NCBI RefSeq assembly: GCF_001905545.1
Contig: NZ_LIPD01000002.1
Location: 248,001 to 312,000, forward strand
Direction: 5' to 3'
Origin: Streptomyces sp. CB02056
GTDB lineage: Bacteria; Actinomycetota; Actinomycetes; Streptomycetales; Streptomycetaceae
DNA length: 64,000 bases
Positions 46,088 through 54,609 of this stretch are shown here, piece after piece (the stretch's first letter is position 1; each line of letters opens with the position of its first letter). The notes below the pieces were generated by a model. That model was not told the origin of the DNA, ran no database searches, and worked only from the letters and a program-made list of their open reading frames with translations. A program made the translations under genes and the position numbers.

Positions 46088-47161
46088 TCAACTCTTGTCG
46101 GCCGGGGCCAGCGTGACCTGGACGAGCTTGGTCGAGGTGCCCGAGGTCTGGTTCTGCCAGCCGTCCTCGGACTTGGACTTGCGCCAGATCTTCCCGTCGT
46201 AGGCGACCGTCGCGATGCCCAGCTGCTGGGCCTGGGCGACCGCCCAGTGGGCGACCTCCCAGCCGCTCGCCCGCTCGGCGCTCACCCCGCCGTCCGCCGC
46301 CCCCGCGTCCGGCGAGGAGGTCAGGGCGGCGGTGGCCGGGTCCGGGGTCAGCGAGACGGCGTTCTCGGCGCCCTTGATGGTCGAGGTGTAGCCGGTCGCC
46401 GGGGTCACCGTGCGGCCGAACTCCCGGCGCACCCGGTCGGACAGCACCTGGGCCCGGTCCGGCGCGGCGGCCGGGGCCGCGGTGGCGCCCGGGGTGGCGC
46501 CCGGCGCGGCCGAGGCGGAGTCCGCCGGGTCCGGCTTGGCGTAGTCGTGCACCACGCAGGAGAACGAGGCGGGCTCCCGGCCGGCCAGCGCCGAGGTGAG
46601 CAGGGTCGCCTTGGTCTCGTGCTTGGCGTAGGCCTGCGGGTAGCCGCTCTTCTGCACCGTCTGCGCGGCGTCGGTCAGCGGCATCCGGGTGTAGCCCGGG
46701 ACCTTGACCAGGCCGTCCAGGAACTTGTTGGTCGCGTACACCGGGTCCGAGATCTGCGCCGGGGTGCCCCAGCCCATCGACGGCCGCTGCTGGAAGAGGC
46801 CGATCGAGTCCCGGTCGCCGCCCGCGAGGTTGCGCAGCTTGGACTCCTGCATGGCGGTCGCCAGCGAGATCGTGGTGGCCCGGTCCGGCAGCCCGCGCGA
46901 ACGCGCCACCGCGGCGATCGTCGCGGCGTTGGCGGCCTGCGGCAGCTCCAGCGTGCCGTTCCCGGCCGCCGTCTTCACCGAGCACTCCTCGGACGCGCCG
47001 GGCTTGAAACCGAACCACCAGATCCCGACCACGGCCAGGCCGGCGACCATGGCCAGGCCGAGCAGCCCGACGATCACCATCAGCAGGGCGCGAAGCGGCC
47101 CGCGGCGGCGAGTGGGCTCCTCTTCGTCGCCCAGCTCTTCGCTGCTCCTTCTCCTGGCCAC
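46088..47161 (-). CDS. Membrane-anchored lysozyme-like fold protein
   Basis: 357 residues from GTG 47161, with GAGAGGGG 5 nt upstream. The cytosolic N-terminus is charged ([18 protein letters not shown]), then one transmembrane helix at about 25-48, and an exported domain with [35 protein letters not shown] and ATNKFLDGL, the pattern of a lysozyme-like or soluble transglycosylase fold with a candidate Glu in MQES. The C-terminal third (about 230-357) is a separate domain. Homologues are often misannotated as heavy-metal transporters; nothing here supports that. It is divergent from dapE. Confidence 0.75.
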   Translation of the reverse strand: MARRRSSEELGDEEEPTRRRGPLRALLMVIVGLLGLAMVAGLAVVGIWWFGFKPGASEECSVKTAAGNGTLELPQAANAATIAAVARSRGLPDRATTISLATAMQESKLRNLAGGDRDSIGLFQQRPSMGWGTPAQISDPVYATNKFLDGLVKVPGYTRMPLTDAAQTVQKSGYPQAYAKHETKATLLTSALAGREPASFSCVVHDYAKPDPADSASAAPGATPGATAAPAAAPDRAQVLSDRVRREFGRTVTPATGYTSTIKGAENAVSLTPDPATAALTSSPDAGAADGGVSAERASGWEVAHWAVAQAQQLGIATVAYDGKIWRKSKSEDGWQNQTSGTSTKLVQVTLAPADKS

Positions 47162-47315
47162 CGTCGCCCCTCTCGCGCCTGCACCTTGATCCGACACCGT
47201 ACCCACTCGGACGGATGTGCGGCGCCTTCCGGTTGCCGTCACCCGCCCACTCGCCTCCGGGAGCCGAGGGGCGCGCCGACCGAGGCGGCCCCGGTCCGCG
47301 TCGCGGACCGCCGCA

Positions 47316-47343
47316 CTGACGGGAGCCGGCCGCGGATTAGGCT
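47316..47343 (+). promoter_or_regulatory. Promoter of dapE
   Basis: CTGACG (47316-47321) and TAGGCT (47338-47343) are 16 bp apart; the -10 ends 7 nt before ATG 47351 and no Shine-Dalgarno exists, so the mRNA is probably leaderless. Confidence 0.55.
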
Positions 47344-47350
47344 GGCTCCC

Positions 47351-48427
47351 ATGAGCAGCTCGAACCCGACGCCCCTGGACCTCACTCTCGACGGCGGCAC
47401 GCTGACCGCCCGGCTCGTCGACATCCCCTCGGTGAGCGGCGACGAGCAGGCGCTCGCCGACGCCATCGAGACCGCGCTGCGCGGCTACCCGCACCTCACC
47501 GTGGACCGCCACGGCAACAACGTGGTGGCCCGGACGAACCTGGGCCGGGCCGAGCGCGTCGTCCTGGCCGGCCACCTGGACACCGTGCCGATCGCCGACA
47601 ACCTCCCCTCGTGGGTCGAGGGCGACCTGCTCCACGGCTGCGGCACCACGGACATGAAGTCCGGCGTGGCCGTGCAGCTGCGCCTCGCCGCCACGGTGCC
47701 CGAGCCCAACCGCGACCTCACCTTCGTCTTCTACGACTGCGAGGAGGTGGAGGCCTCCCGCAACGGCCTCGGCCACCTGGCCAAGGACCACCCGGAGTGG
47801 CTGGCCGGCGACTTCGCGGTGCTGATGGAGCCCAGCGGCGGCATGGTCGAGGGCGGCTGCCAGGGCACCCTGCGGGCGCAGGTGCGGCTGACCGGCGTGC
47901 GCGCCCACTCGGCCCGCAGCTGGCTCGGGGACAACGCCATCCACCACGCCGCCGAGGTGCTCACCCGGCTGGAGGACTACCAGCCGCGCCGGGTGGAGAT
48001 CGACGGCCTGGAGTACCGCGAGGGCCTGAACGCGGTCCGGATCGACGGCGGCGTGGCCGGCAACGTGATCCCGGACGAGTGCGTCGTCACGGTCAACTTC
48101 CGCTACGCGCCGGACCGCGACGAGGTGGACGCGGAGAAGCACGTGCGCGAGGTCTTCGACGGCTTCGAGCTGACCGTCACCGACTTCGCCGTGGGCGCCC
48201 TGCCCGGGCTCTCCCAGCCGGCCGCCCAGGCCTTCCTGGAGGCCACCGGCGGCCAGGCCCGGGCCAAGTTCGGCTGGACCGACGTCGCCCGGTTCAGCGC
48301 GCTCGGCGTTCCGGCGGTCAACTACGGCCCCGGCGACCCGAACCTGGCGCACAAGCGCGAGGAGTACTGCTCGCTGAGCGCCATCGCCGAGGTCGAGGAC
48401 CGGATGCGCGCCTGGCTGACCAGCTGA
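47351..48427 (+). CDS. dapE: Succinyl-diaminopimelate desuccinylase DapE
   Basis: 358 residues. M20 metallopeptidase: first metal motif [10 protein letters not shown] near 75-82, [15 protein letters not shown] with the bridging Asp near 100, catalytic EE in YDCEEVEAS near 135, and a dimerisation domain in the middle. Releases LL-diaminopimelate from its N-succinyl form in lysine and cell-wall synthesis. The usual actinobacterial partner of dapC (43694). Terminator and the next promoter follow closely. Confidence 0.95.
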   Translation: MSSSNPTPLDLTLDGGTLTARLVDIPSVSGDEQALADAIETALRGYPHLTVDRHGNNVVARTNLGRAERVVLAGHLDTVPIADNLPSWVEGDLLHGCGTTDMKSGVAVQLRLAATVPEPNRDLTFVFYDCEEVEASRNGLGHLAKDHPEWLAGDFAVLMEPSGGMVEGGCQGTLRAQVRLTGVRAHSARSWLGDNAIHHAAEVLTRLEDYQPRRVEIDGLEYREGLNAVRIDGGVAGNVIPDECVVTVNFRYAPDRDEVDAEKHVREVFDGFELTVTDFAVGALPGLSQPAAQAFLEATGGQARAKFGWTDVARFSALGVPAVNYGPGDPNLAHKREEYCSLSAIAEVEDRMRAWLTS

Positions 48428-48492
48428 GCCGCTGCCGGCGACGCTCGTCCGATCAGCAGTCGAACGCCACCTTCCGGATGCTCAACCGACCT

Positions 48493-48517
48493 TCCCCCGT
48501 TGCCTGAAAACGGGGGA
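48493..48517 (+). terminator. Terminator of dapE
   Basis: TCCCCCGTT (48493-48501) pairs with AACGGGGGA (48509-48517) around a 7-nt loop, 65 nt after the dapE stop and just before the -10 of the next gene. Confidence 0.7.
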
Positions 48518-48526
48518 GGGCGGGCG

Positions 48527-48532
48527 TAGGGT
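48527..48532 (+). promoter_or_regulatory. -10 hexamer of LOG-family gene
   Basis: TAGGGT ends 6 nt before ATG 48539, without a Shine-Dalgarno; a leaderless transcript is likely. The hairpin of the previous gene overlaps the -35 area. Confidence 0.5.
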
Positions 48533-48538
48533 TTCGTC

Positions 48539-49348
48539 ATGACAGGCACAGGAGACGAGAAGCACTACGGCCACGGCCCCGAGCAGGTCGGTGCGCCGCG
48601 GAAGAAGAAGGCCTGGCCCGAGAAGCAGAAGGGCCCGGTGCTGGTGCGCCGGGACCAGGTCGGTACGAGCACCACGGACCAGCGCCTGCTGGACACCACC
48701 GGTCCGACCGACTGGCTGCACACCGACCCGTGGCGGGTCCTGCGGATCACCTCGGAGTTCGTCGAGGGCTTCGGCGCCCTCGCCGAACTCCCGCCCGCGA
48801 TCAGTGTCTTCGGCTCCGCCCGGACCCCGGTCGACTCGCCCGAGTACCAGGCGGGCGTGGCCATCGGCCGGGCCCTCGCCGAGGCCGGCTACGCGGTGAT
48901 CACCGGCGGCGGCCCGGGCGCGATGGAGGCCGCCAACCGCGGCGCCTCCGAGGCGGGCGGCCTCAGCGTCGGGCTCGGCATCGAGCTGCCCTTCGAGCAG
49001 GGCCTCAACGAGTTCGTCGACCTCGGGCTGAACTTCCGCTACTTCTTCGTCCGCAAGACGATGTTCGTGAAGTACGCGCAGGGCTTCGTGGTCCTGCCCG
49101 GCGGCCTCGGCACGCTGGACGAGCTGTTCGAGGCGCTCACCCTGGTGCAGACGAAGAAGGTCACCCGCTTCCCGGTGATCCTCTACGGCAGCGCCTACTG
49201 GGGCGGCCTGTACGAGTGGCTGAAGGACACCCTGGTCGCGCAGGGCAAGGCGGCCCCGCACGACCTGGAGCTGTTCCACATCACCGACGAGATCGACGAG
49301 GTCATGAAGATCCTCGCCGACGCCCGCCGGCCCGCGAACGAGATCTAG
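48539..49348 (+). CDS. LOG-family (TIGR00730) Rossmann-fold protein
   Basis: 269 residues. A basic N-terminus (PRKKKAWPEKQKG) of about 80 residues precedes the lysine-decarboxylase-like Rossmann fold, with ISVFGSAR, VITGGGPGAMEAANRGA and the active-site motif LPGGLGTLDE (about 186-195). Family members hydrolyse cytokinin riboside 5'-monophosphates or related nucleotides, releasing the base. It corresponds by order to the Rv1205 protein of M. tuberculosis, upstream of folP2. Confidence 0.88.
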   Translation: MTGTGDEKHYGHGPEQVGAPRKKKAWPEKQKGPVLVRRDQVGTSTTDQRLLDTTGPTDWLHTDPWRVLRITSEFVEGFGALAELPPAISVFGSARTPVDSPEYQAGVAIGRALAEAGYAVITGGGPGAMEAANRGASEAGGLSVGLGIELPFEQGLNEFVDLGLNFRYFFVRKTMFVKYAQGFVVLPGGLGTLDELFEALTLVQTKKVTRFPVILYGSAYWGGLYEWLKDTLVAQGKAAPHDLELFHITDEIDEVMKILADARRPANEI

Positions 49349-49478
49349 CGCGAGCGAGCCGAAGGGTCGCGCCGGTGCCGAAAGCGAGGAGCGACAAGCG
49401 AGGGACGAGCGCCGGAGCGACGAACGTCGGCACCGGGTCCGAGCGCCCCGGAGGCGAGCCGAGCGCCGACAGGAGGGT
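49349..49478. other. GAGCG-rich intergenic spacer
   Basis: 130 bp between convergent genes, full of irregular GCGAG, GAGCG and GACGAGCG words with strong purine bias on the plus strand. No long perfect hairpin or gene is seen. Such degenerate strings are frequent between streptomycete genes. Confidence 0.5.
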
Positions 49479-50342
49479 TCACGCCAGCCCCCGGCGGGCG
49501 ACCGCCGGGGGGCGGGTGCCCCGGATCGAGGCGACCATGTCCAGCACCTGGCGGGTCTCCGCGACCTGGTGCACCCGGTAGACCCGCGCGCCCAGCCAGG
49601 CCGAGACCGCGGTGGTGGCCAGGGTGCCGAGCAGCCGCTCGTTCACCGGCCGGTCCAGGGTCTCGCCGACGAAGTCCTTGTTGGAGAGCGAGACCAGCAC
49701 CGGGAAGCCGGTCGCGGTCATCTCCGGCAGCCGCCGGGTGGCCTCCAGCGAGTGCCGGGTGTTCTTGCCGAAGTCGTGCCCAGGGTCGATGACCACCGCG
49801 TCCCGCCGCACGCCCAGCTCCACCGCGCGCTCGGCGAGCCCCACGGTCACCCGCAGGATGTCCGCCATCACGTCCTCGTACCCGACCCGGTGCGGCCGGG
49901 TACGGGGCTCGGCGCCGCCCGCGTGGGTGCAGACCAGCCCGGCGTCGTACCGGGCGGCCACCTCGGCGAGCCTCGGGTCCACGCCGCCCCAGGCGTCGTT
50001 CAGCAGGTCCGCGCCCACCTCGCAGACCGCCTCGCCGACCTCGTGCCGCCAGGTGTCCACGCTGATCACCGCCTCGGGGTGGCGCTTGCGCAGCTCGGCC
50101 ACGAAGGGCACGGTGCGCCGCAGCTCCTCCTCGACCGTGACCTCGTCGCCCGGCCCGGCCTTCACCCCGCCGATGTCCAGGATCGCCGCGCCCTCGGCCA
50201 TCGCGCGGTCCGCGGCGGCGAAGGCGGCCTCGTCGGCGAAGGTCGCGCCCTTGTCGAAGAACGAGTCCGGCGTCCGGTTGACGATCGCCATGATCACCAG
50301 CTCGTCGTCACCGAATTCCCGCGGTCCCAGGCGCAGTGCCAC
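49479..50342 (-). CDS. Dihydropteroate synthase-like paralogue (FolP2 type)
   Basis: 287 residues from GTG 50342, with GGAGGAG 6 nt upstream. TIM-barrel pterin-binding fold: IMAIVNRTPDSFFD (18-30), DIGGVKAGPG (56-65), SVDTW and NDAWGG, VIDPGHDFGK, LSNKDF and YRVHQV. In true DHPS the loop is DxGGESTRPG; here Glu-Ser-Thr-Arg are Val-Lys-Ala-Gly, so the pABA/pyrophosphate loop is missing. The place next to LOG, DivIVA-like and tag matches mycobacterial folP2, a paralogue reported to lack DHPS activity. The function is therefore unknown, although automatic annotation would call it folP. Confidence 0.85.
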   Translation of the reverse strand: MALRLGPREFGDDELVIMAIVNRTPDSFFDKGATFADEAAFAAADRAMAEGAAILDIGGVKAGPGDEVTVEEELRRTVPFVAELRKRHPEAVISVDTWRHEVGEAVCEVGADLLNDAWGGVDPRLAEVAARYDAGLVCTHAGGAEPRTRPHRVGYEDVMADILRVTVGLAERAVELGVRRDAVVIDPGHDFGKNTRHSLEATRRLPEMTATGFPVLVSLSNKDFVGETLDRPVNERLLGTLATTAVSAWLGARVYRVHQVAETRQVLDMVASIRGTRPPAVARRGLA

Positions 50343-50472
50343 CGATGTCTCCTCCAGAGCTCCTGCGGGTGCGATGATGGCCCCCGGCCTCACTAAGGGA
50401 CCATGCTGTCATGATCAGTGTGGTTGCCTGCCACCACATAGCGGACCGGCCGGGAGTTCGGGAGGACAGCTC

Positions 50473-50913
50473 GTGTTCTGGGTGATCGTGGTCGCCATGG
50501 CCGTGGTGGTCGGCGGTGCCGCCCTGGTGGCGCTCGGCGGGGGCGGCTCGATGCCGGAGGCGGCACCGGACCGGATCTCCGCGCGGCTGCCGCAGGACCG
50601 CCCGCTGGGCCGGGCGGACGTGGACGAGCTGCGCCTGCCGATGGCGCTGCGCGGCTACCGGATGGACGAGGTGGACGACGTCCTGGACCGCCTCGGCGCC
50701 GAACTCGCCTACCGCGACGCGCGGATCGCCGAGCTGGAGGCCGCCGCCCACCTGCGCGGCGCCGTCGAGGCGACCAGCGCCCCCGACCCGGCGGCCGAAC
50801 CGCTGCCCGGCCTGGAGCAGTTCGCCCAGGTGGTCGAGCCGGCCGTGGTGCTCGCCAAGCAGCCGGCCGGGGAGCACGCCCCCGAGGACGCGAAGCCGGG
50901 GACGGAGAAGTGA
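50473..50913 (+). CDS. Membrane-anchored DivIVA-like protein
   Basis: 146 residues from GTG 50473, with GGAGGA 6 nt upstream. One N-terminal transmembrane helix (about 2-22, FWVIVVAMAVVVGGAALVAL), then a DivIVA-type segment LRLPMALRGYRMDEVDDVLDR and a short coiled coil to about residue 92, and an acidic tail. Corresponds in order to Rv1209 of M. tuberculosis. Possibly a polar or septal membrane marker. Coupled to tag by a GTGA overlap. Confidence 0.75.
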   Translation: MFWVIVVAMAVVVGGAALVALGGGGSMPEAAPDRISARLPQDRPLGRADVDELRLPMALRGYRMDEVDDVLDRLGAELAYRDARIAELEAAAHLRGAVEATSAPDPAAEPLPGLEQFAQVVEPAVVLAKQPAGEHAPEDAKPGTEK

Positions 50914-51503
50914 CCGACCCGACCGGGGGCGCGGTGCTCGGCGCGGACGGCCTGCGCCGCTGCGGCTGGGGCGACTCCACCGACGACTACCGGGTCTACC
51001 ACGACACCGAGTGGGGCCGCCCGGTGCACGGCGACGACGCGCTGTTCGAGCGGGTCTGCCTGGAGGCCTTCCAGTCCGGCCTGTCCTGGCTGACCATCCT
51101 GCGCCGCCGCGAGGGCTTCCGGGCCGCGTTCGCGGGCTTCCGGATCGCCGAGGTCGCCGAGTTCGGCGAGGCGGACAAGGAGCGCCTGCTCGCCGACGCC
51201 GGCATCATCCGCAACCGGGCCAAGATCGAGGCGGCGATCGCCAACGCGCGGGTCGCCCGCGACCTGGCGGGCGGCCTGGACGCGCTGATCTGGCAGTTCG
51301 CCGCCGAACCGGGCCGGCCGGCCCCCCGCACGATGGGCGAGGTGCCGGCCGTCACGCCGGAGTCGACGGCGCTGGCGAAGGCGCTGAAGAAGGCGGGCTT
51401 CCGCTTCGTCGGCCCGACCACCGCGTACGCCCTGATGCAGGCCTGCGGGCTGGTCGACGACCACCTGGCGGACTGCCACGTCCGCACCGGCGCCAAGGGC
51501 TGA
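50910..51503 (+). CDS. tag: DNA-3-methyladenine glycosylase I
   Basis: 197 residues. HhH-GPD superfamily Tag: RRCGWGDSTDDYRVYHDTEWG with the base-pocket residues, LFERVCLEAFQSGLSWLTILRRREGFR, and RFVGPTTAYALMQACGLVDDH, with Cys and His (C17, H174-type) positions for the structural zinc. Excises 3-methyladenine from alkylated DNA. The coupling to the DivIVA-like gene is conserved in actinobacteria without a clear reason. Confidence 0.93.
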   Translation: MTDPTGGAVLGADGLRRCGWGDSTDDYRVYHDTEWGRPVHGDDALFERVCLEAFQSGLSWLTILRRREGFRAAFAGFRIAEVAEFGEADKERLLADAGIIRNRAKIEAAIANARVARDLAGGLDALIWQFAAEPGRPAPRTMGEVPAVTPESTALAKALKKAGFRFVGPTTAYALMQACGLVDDHLADCHVRTGAKG

Positions 51504-51508
51504 CCGGC

Positions 51509-51534
51509 GGGTCCGGGCCGGCCGGCCCGGACCC
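51509..51534. terminator. 26-bp perfect palindrome between convergent genes
   Basis: The half-site GGGTCCGGGCCGG (51509-51521) is followed without spacer by its exact complement CCGGCCCGGACCC (51522-51534). It lies 5 nt after the tag stop and 11 nt before the end of the convergent hydratase gene, so it probably ends both transcripts. Cruciform extrusion or protein binding is also possible. Confidence 0.8.
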
Positions 51535-51545
51535 GGACACCGGCC

Positions 51546-52346
51546 CTAGCGGCCCAGGTACGTCGGCTTCTCCTTGGCGATGAAGGCGCGCACCGCGATC
51601 CGGTGGTCCTCGCTGTCGCCGGCCAGCGTCTGCAACTCGTCCTCCTTGTCGAGGAGTTCGTCCAGCGAGTGGGAGGCGCCGTACGCCAGCGACTCCTTGA
51701 TGGCGCCGTAGGCGACGGTCGGGCCCTCGGCCAGCTCGCGGGCGAAGGCCCGTGCGGTGGCGGCGAGTTCCCCGGCCGGCACCACCCTGGTGGCCAGGCC
51801 CAGCTCGGCGGCCTCGGCGGCCTTGACCGTGCGGGGCAGCATCAGCAGCTCGGTGGCCCTGGCGTGCCCGACCAGCCGGGGCAGCGTCCAGGAGGCGCCC
51901 GAGTCGGCCGTCAGCCCGATCCCGGCGAAGGCGGTGTTGAAGCCGGCCCGGTCGGACAGGACGCGGAAGTCGCAGGCGAAGGCGAGCGAGGCGCCGGCCC
52001 CGGCCGCCACCCCGCCGACCGCGGCGACGGTCGGCTTGCGCATCCCGGCCAGCGCCCGCACCAGCGGGTTGTAGTGCTCGCCGACGGTCCGCAGCGCGCC
52101 CTCGCCGGTCTCCTCGGCCCGCTTCAGCATGGCCAGGTGCTCGTTCAGGTCCTGTCCGACGCAGAACGCCCGTTCGCCCGCCCCGGTGAGCAGGACGGCC
52201 CGCACCGCCGGGTCCGCGGCCGCGGCGGTCACGGCGTCGCGCAGCGCGACCTTGGTGGCGACGTCGAGCGCGTTCATCGCCTCCGGGCGGTTGATGGTGA
52301 TGACGGCCAGGCCGCCGTCCAGCTCGTACAGCACGGAATCGGACAT
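51546..52346 (-). CDS. Enoyl-CoA hydratase/isomerase
   Basis: 266 residues. Crotonase fold with ITINRPEAMNALD, oxyanion segment ERAFCVGQDLNEH (about 63-75) and AGAGASLAFACDFRVLSDRAGFNTAF (about 105-130). The crotonase catalytic Glu pair is not obvious: DSGASW stands where many hydratases have the second acid, a pattern seen in PaaG/PaaB-like isomerases. Beta-oxidation or phenylacetate-type role possible. Monocistronic, convergent with tag. Confidence 0.88.
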   Translation of the reverse strand: MSDSVLYELDGGLAVITINRPEAMNALDVATKVALRDAVTAAAADPAVRAVLLTGAGERAFCVGQDLNEHLAMLKRAEETGEGALRTVGEHYNPLVRALAGMRKPTVAAVGGVAAGAGASLAFACDFRVLSDRAGFNTAFAGIGLTADSGASWTLPRLVGHARATELLMLPRTVKAAEAAELGLATRVVPAGELAATARAFARELAEGPTVAYGAIKESLAYGASHSLDELLDKEDELQTLAGDSEDHRIAVRAFIAKEKPTYLGR

Positions 52347-52643
52347 GGGTGAGGGCTCCCGGGATCGAGGCGTTGTCGGTCGTGTGTGTCAGGATGCCGG
52401 AGCACGCGGGGGCCTGGGGAGTGTGAGGTATCGCACCTTCGGGCGGTGTCCGCACCACCGCCACGCCGGGGCTTATGACGTGGTTTGCGGCGGTTGGGGG
52501 CGGTCCGGTCGTGGTTGCACCGAGAGTGATGTTGGTCATCAGCCCGTGGCATGCGGGATAATGGCTTCCGATCAATGCGTTCGATACCGGCGGTGGACGG
52601 ACTGCCGGTGCGTAGCTGAGCGGTTGCAGGAAGGGGAACGAGC
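52347..52643. promoter_or_regulatory. Divergent intergenic region with promoter for DUF3117 gene
   Basis: 297 bp without a gene. On the plus strand TTGGTC (52532-52537) and GATAAT (52557-52562), 19 bp apart, resemble a SigA-type promoter about 80 nt before the DUF3117 ATG. The stretch is relatively T-rich compared with its surroundings. Confidence 0.4.
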
Positions 52644-52811
52644 ATGGCGGCCATGAAGCCGCGGACGGGTGACGGCCCGCTCGAAGTCACCAAAGAGGGA
52701 CGGGGCATCATCATGCGCGTTCCGCTCGAAGGCGGCGGACGCCTTGTGGTGGAGCTCACGCCGGACGAGGCCCAGGCCCTCGGCGAGGCCCTGAAGAAGG
52801 CCTGCGGCTGA
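52644..52811 (+). CDS. DUF3117 small protein
   Basis: 55 residues: starts MAAMKPRTGDGPLEVTKEGR, with RVPLEGGGRLVVELTPDEA and ends ALGEALKKACG. GGAAGGGG lies a few bases upstream of ATG 52644. This tiny protein is conserved at almost the same length in actinobacteria (Rv1211 in M. tuberculosis, in the same neighbourhood), and its function is unknown. No membrane segment; probably a small beta-rich cytosolic protein. Easily missed because of its size. Confidence 0.9.
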   Translation: MAAMKPRTGDGPLEVTKEGRGIIMRVPLEGGGRLVVELTPDEAQALGEALKKACG

Positions 52812-52893
52812 CCGCAGCAGGTGCTCGCCATCTCCTGGAGATGTGCTGCCGGGCCCGGGTTCGACGTCATGTCGGCCCGGGTCCGCACGTTTT

Positions 52894-52915
52894 CCCGGGC
52901 CCGGGCCCGGGCCCG
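52894..52915. repeat. CCCGGG tandem tract
   Basis: Three and two-thirds copies of CCCGGG in a row (22 nt), self-complementary, between convergent DUF3117 and methyltransferase genes. Can fold in several registers; possibly a shared terminator. Confidence 0.7.
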
Positions 52916-52943
52916 AAGGGGCGCCGGGCTCGGCGCCCGACGC

Positions 52944-52970
52944 TCAGCGCTTGACGTTCAGCGCTTGACG
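52944..52970. repeat. 14-bp tandem duplication across a stop codon
   Basis: TCAGCGCTTGACG occurs at 52944-52956 and again at 52958-52970. The second copy encodes, on the minus strand, the last codons VKR and stop of the methyltransferase; the first copy repeats that end just after the gene. Confidence 0.85.
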
Positions 52971-53653
52971 GCGCAGAGCAGCCCGTCCGACACCGGCAGC
53001 AGCGCCGGCAGCAGGGCCTCGCTCTCCCGCACGTCCCGGACCAGGTCCCGGACCGCGCCGGTCTGCGGGTCCTGGAGCTCCGGCTCGGCCAGCCGGCCCT
53101 CCTGGAAGACGCCCTCGAAGCAGACCATCCCGCCCGGCCGCAGCAGCCGCAGCGCCTCCCGCAGGTACTCGCAGGACTCGACCGGGTCGCCGTCGCAGAA
53201 CACCAGGTCGTACTGGCCGTCGGCGAGCCGGGGCAGCACCTCCAGCGCCCGGCCCGGTATGAACCGGGAGCGGTTGGCCGCGAACCCGGCCGCCTGGTAC
53301 GCCTCGCGGGCCAGCTGCTGGCGCACCGGCTCGGAGTCGACCGTGGTGAGCACGCCGTCCGGCCGCATTCCGCGCAGCAGGTAGACCCCGGACACCCCGG
53401 TGCCGGTGCCGATCTCGGCCACCGCCTTGGCGTCCAGCGCGGCGGCCAGCAGCCGCAGGCAGGCCCCGCCGCTCGGTCCGATCGCCCGTATCCCGGTCCG
53501 CGCGGACTGCGCCCGGGCGTAGGTCAGCACGGCGTCCTCGCTCACGTAGGTGTCGGCGAGGGCCGCGTGCGCGGGCCCGAACTCGCTGATGGCTGCCTCT
53601 TTCGGAGCCCCGGGCGAGGCCCGGTGCCGAAGGATGTCGATATTTCCTGGCAC
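52958..53653 (-). CDS. O-methyltransferase (class I, SAM-dependent)
   Basis: 231 residues from GTG 53653; the start is uncertain because no Shine-Dalgarno is visible and the family core begins near residue 25. Methyltransf_3 fold: [18 protein letters not shown] (SAM motif I, about 76-92), [18 protein letters not shown], and [10 protein letters not shown] (metal/catalytic Asp region). Catechol-type O-methyltransferase of unknown substrate. Its divergent position next to sigE matches Rv1220c-Rv1221 in mycobacteria. Confidence 0.85.
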   Translation of the reverse strand: MPGNIDILRHRASPGAPKEAAISEFGPAHAALADTYVSEDAVLTYARAQSARTGIRAIGPSGGACLRLLAAALDAKAVAEIGTGTGVSGVYLLRGMRPDGVLTTVDSEPVRQQLAREAYQAAGFAANRSRFIPGRALEVLPRLADGQYDLVFCDGDPVESCEYLREALRLLRPGGMVCFEGVFQEGRLAEPELQDPQTGAVRDLVRDVRESEALLPALLPVSDGLLCAVKR

Positions 53654-53763
53654 AGATTACTGGCCGACCGGGAACCGCGTACGGCGGCGGGCCGTTGTCA
53701 GGACGGACCGGGTGCGGAAGACCTCCCGGGCACTTTTATCCGGGCTTGACGGGTGAGGTGGAT

Positions 53764-54609
53764 ATGGTGGTGGCCCTGCTGGGCAGAAGAGCCGACCGAG
53801 GAGGTGTGGCCGAGGGCGACGTCCCTGTGCGGCGGCACTCCCGCGGCACCGCGTCAGCCCGTACGCCGAAGCCCGTGATGAACCAGCCTGCGCACTCCGA
53901 CCTGGACCAGCCCGTGGCCGCGACGCCGGCCGGCGGCGCCACCGAGGCCCCCGCCCTCGCGACCTTCACCGAGGGTCCCGACGCGCAGACCTGGACTCCG
54001 CCCAGCTGGGAGGAGATCGTCGAGGCGCACAGCGCCCGCGTCTACCGGCTCGCCTACCGCCTGACGGGCAACCAGCACGACGCCGAGGACCTCACCCAGG
54101 AGGTCTTCGTCCGGGTGTTCCGTTCGCTGTCCACGTACACCCCCGGCACGTTCGAGGGCTGGCTGCACCGGATCACCACCAACCTCTTCCTGGACATGGT
54201 CCGCCGCCGCCAGCGCATCCGCTTCGACGCGCTCGGCGAGGACGCGGCCGAGCGGCTCGCCTCCCGCGAGCCGAGCCCGGCCCAGCACTTCAGCGACACC
54301 CACTTCGACGCCGACGTGCAGCAGGCGCTGGACACCCTGGCGCCGGAGTTCCGCGCCGCGGTGGTGCTCTGCGACATCGAGGGCCTGTCCTACGAGGAGA
54401 TCGCCGCCACGCTGGGCGTCAAGCTCGGCACCGTCCGCAGCCGCATCCACCGCGGCCGCTCGCACCTGCGCGCCGCGCTCAAGCACCGCGCCCCCGGCTC
54501 GGCCCCCGGCCGGGAGCGCCGCGGCGGCTCGGAGGAGCCGGTGCCGGTCGGCGTCGGAGCGGTCGAGGCCGCGGTCGCGCCCGGTGGGCGCGGACGGAGG
54601 CGGTCGTGA
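53764..54609 (+). CDS. sigE: ECF sigma factor, SigE type
   Basis: 281 residues from ATG 53764, with GAGG 5 nt upstream; ATG 53878 would drop a 38-residue disordered tail. Region sigma2 is [34 protein letters not shown] and sigma4 is [34 protein letters not shown]; Ser/Arg/Glu-rich tail. Matches the SigE group of M. tuberculosis by order (methyltransferase, sigE, anti-sigma, tatB), not the CseBC-controlled streptomycete SigE. Directs envelope-stress transcription. The next gene (GTGA overlap) is its likely zinc anti-sigma factor. Confidence 0.9.
   Translation: MVVALLGRRADRGGVAEGDVPVRRHSRGTASARTPKPVMNQPAHSDLDQPVAATPAGGATEAPALATFTEGPDAQTWTPPSWEEIVEAHSARVYRLAYRLTGNQHDAEDLTQEVFVRVFRSLSTYTPGTFEGWLHRITTNLFLDMVRRRQRIRFDALGEDAAERLASREPSPAQHFSDTHFDADVQQALDTLAPEFRAAVVLCDIEGLSYEEIAATLGVKLGTVRSRIHRGRSHLRAALKHRAPGSAPGRERRGGSEEPVPVGVGAVEAAVAPGGRGRRRS

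Noticed and set aside
49349..49478. Structured repeat element
   Set aside because: GAGCG words are irregular with no fixed unit or long inverted arms; recorded only as a biased spacer.
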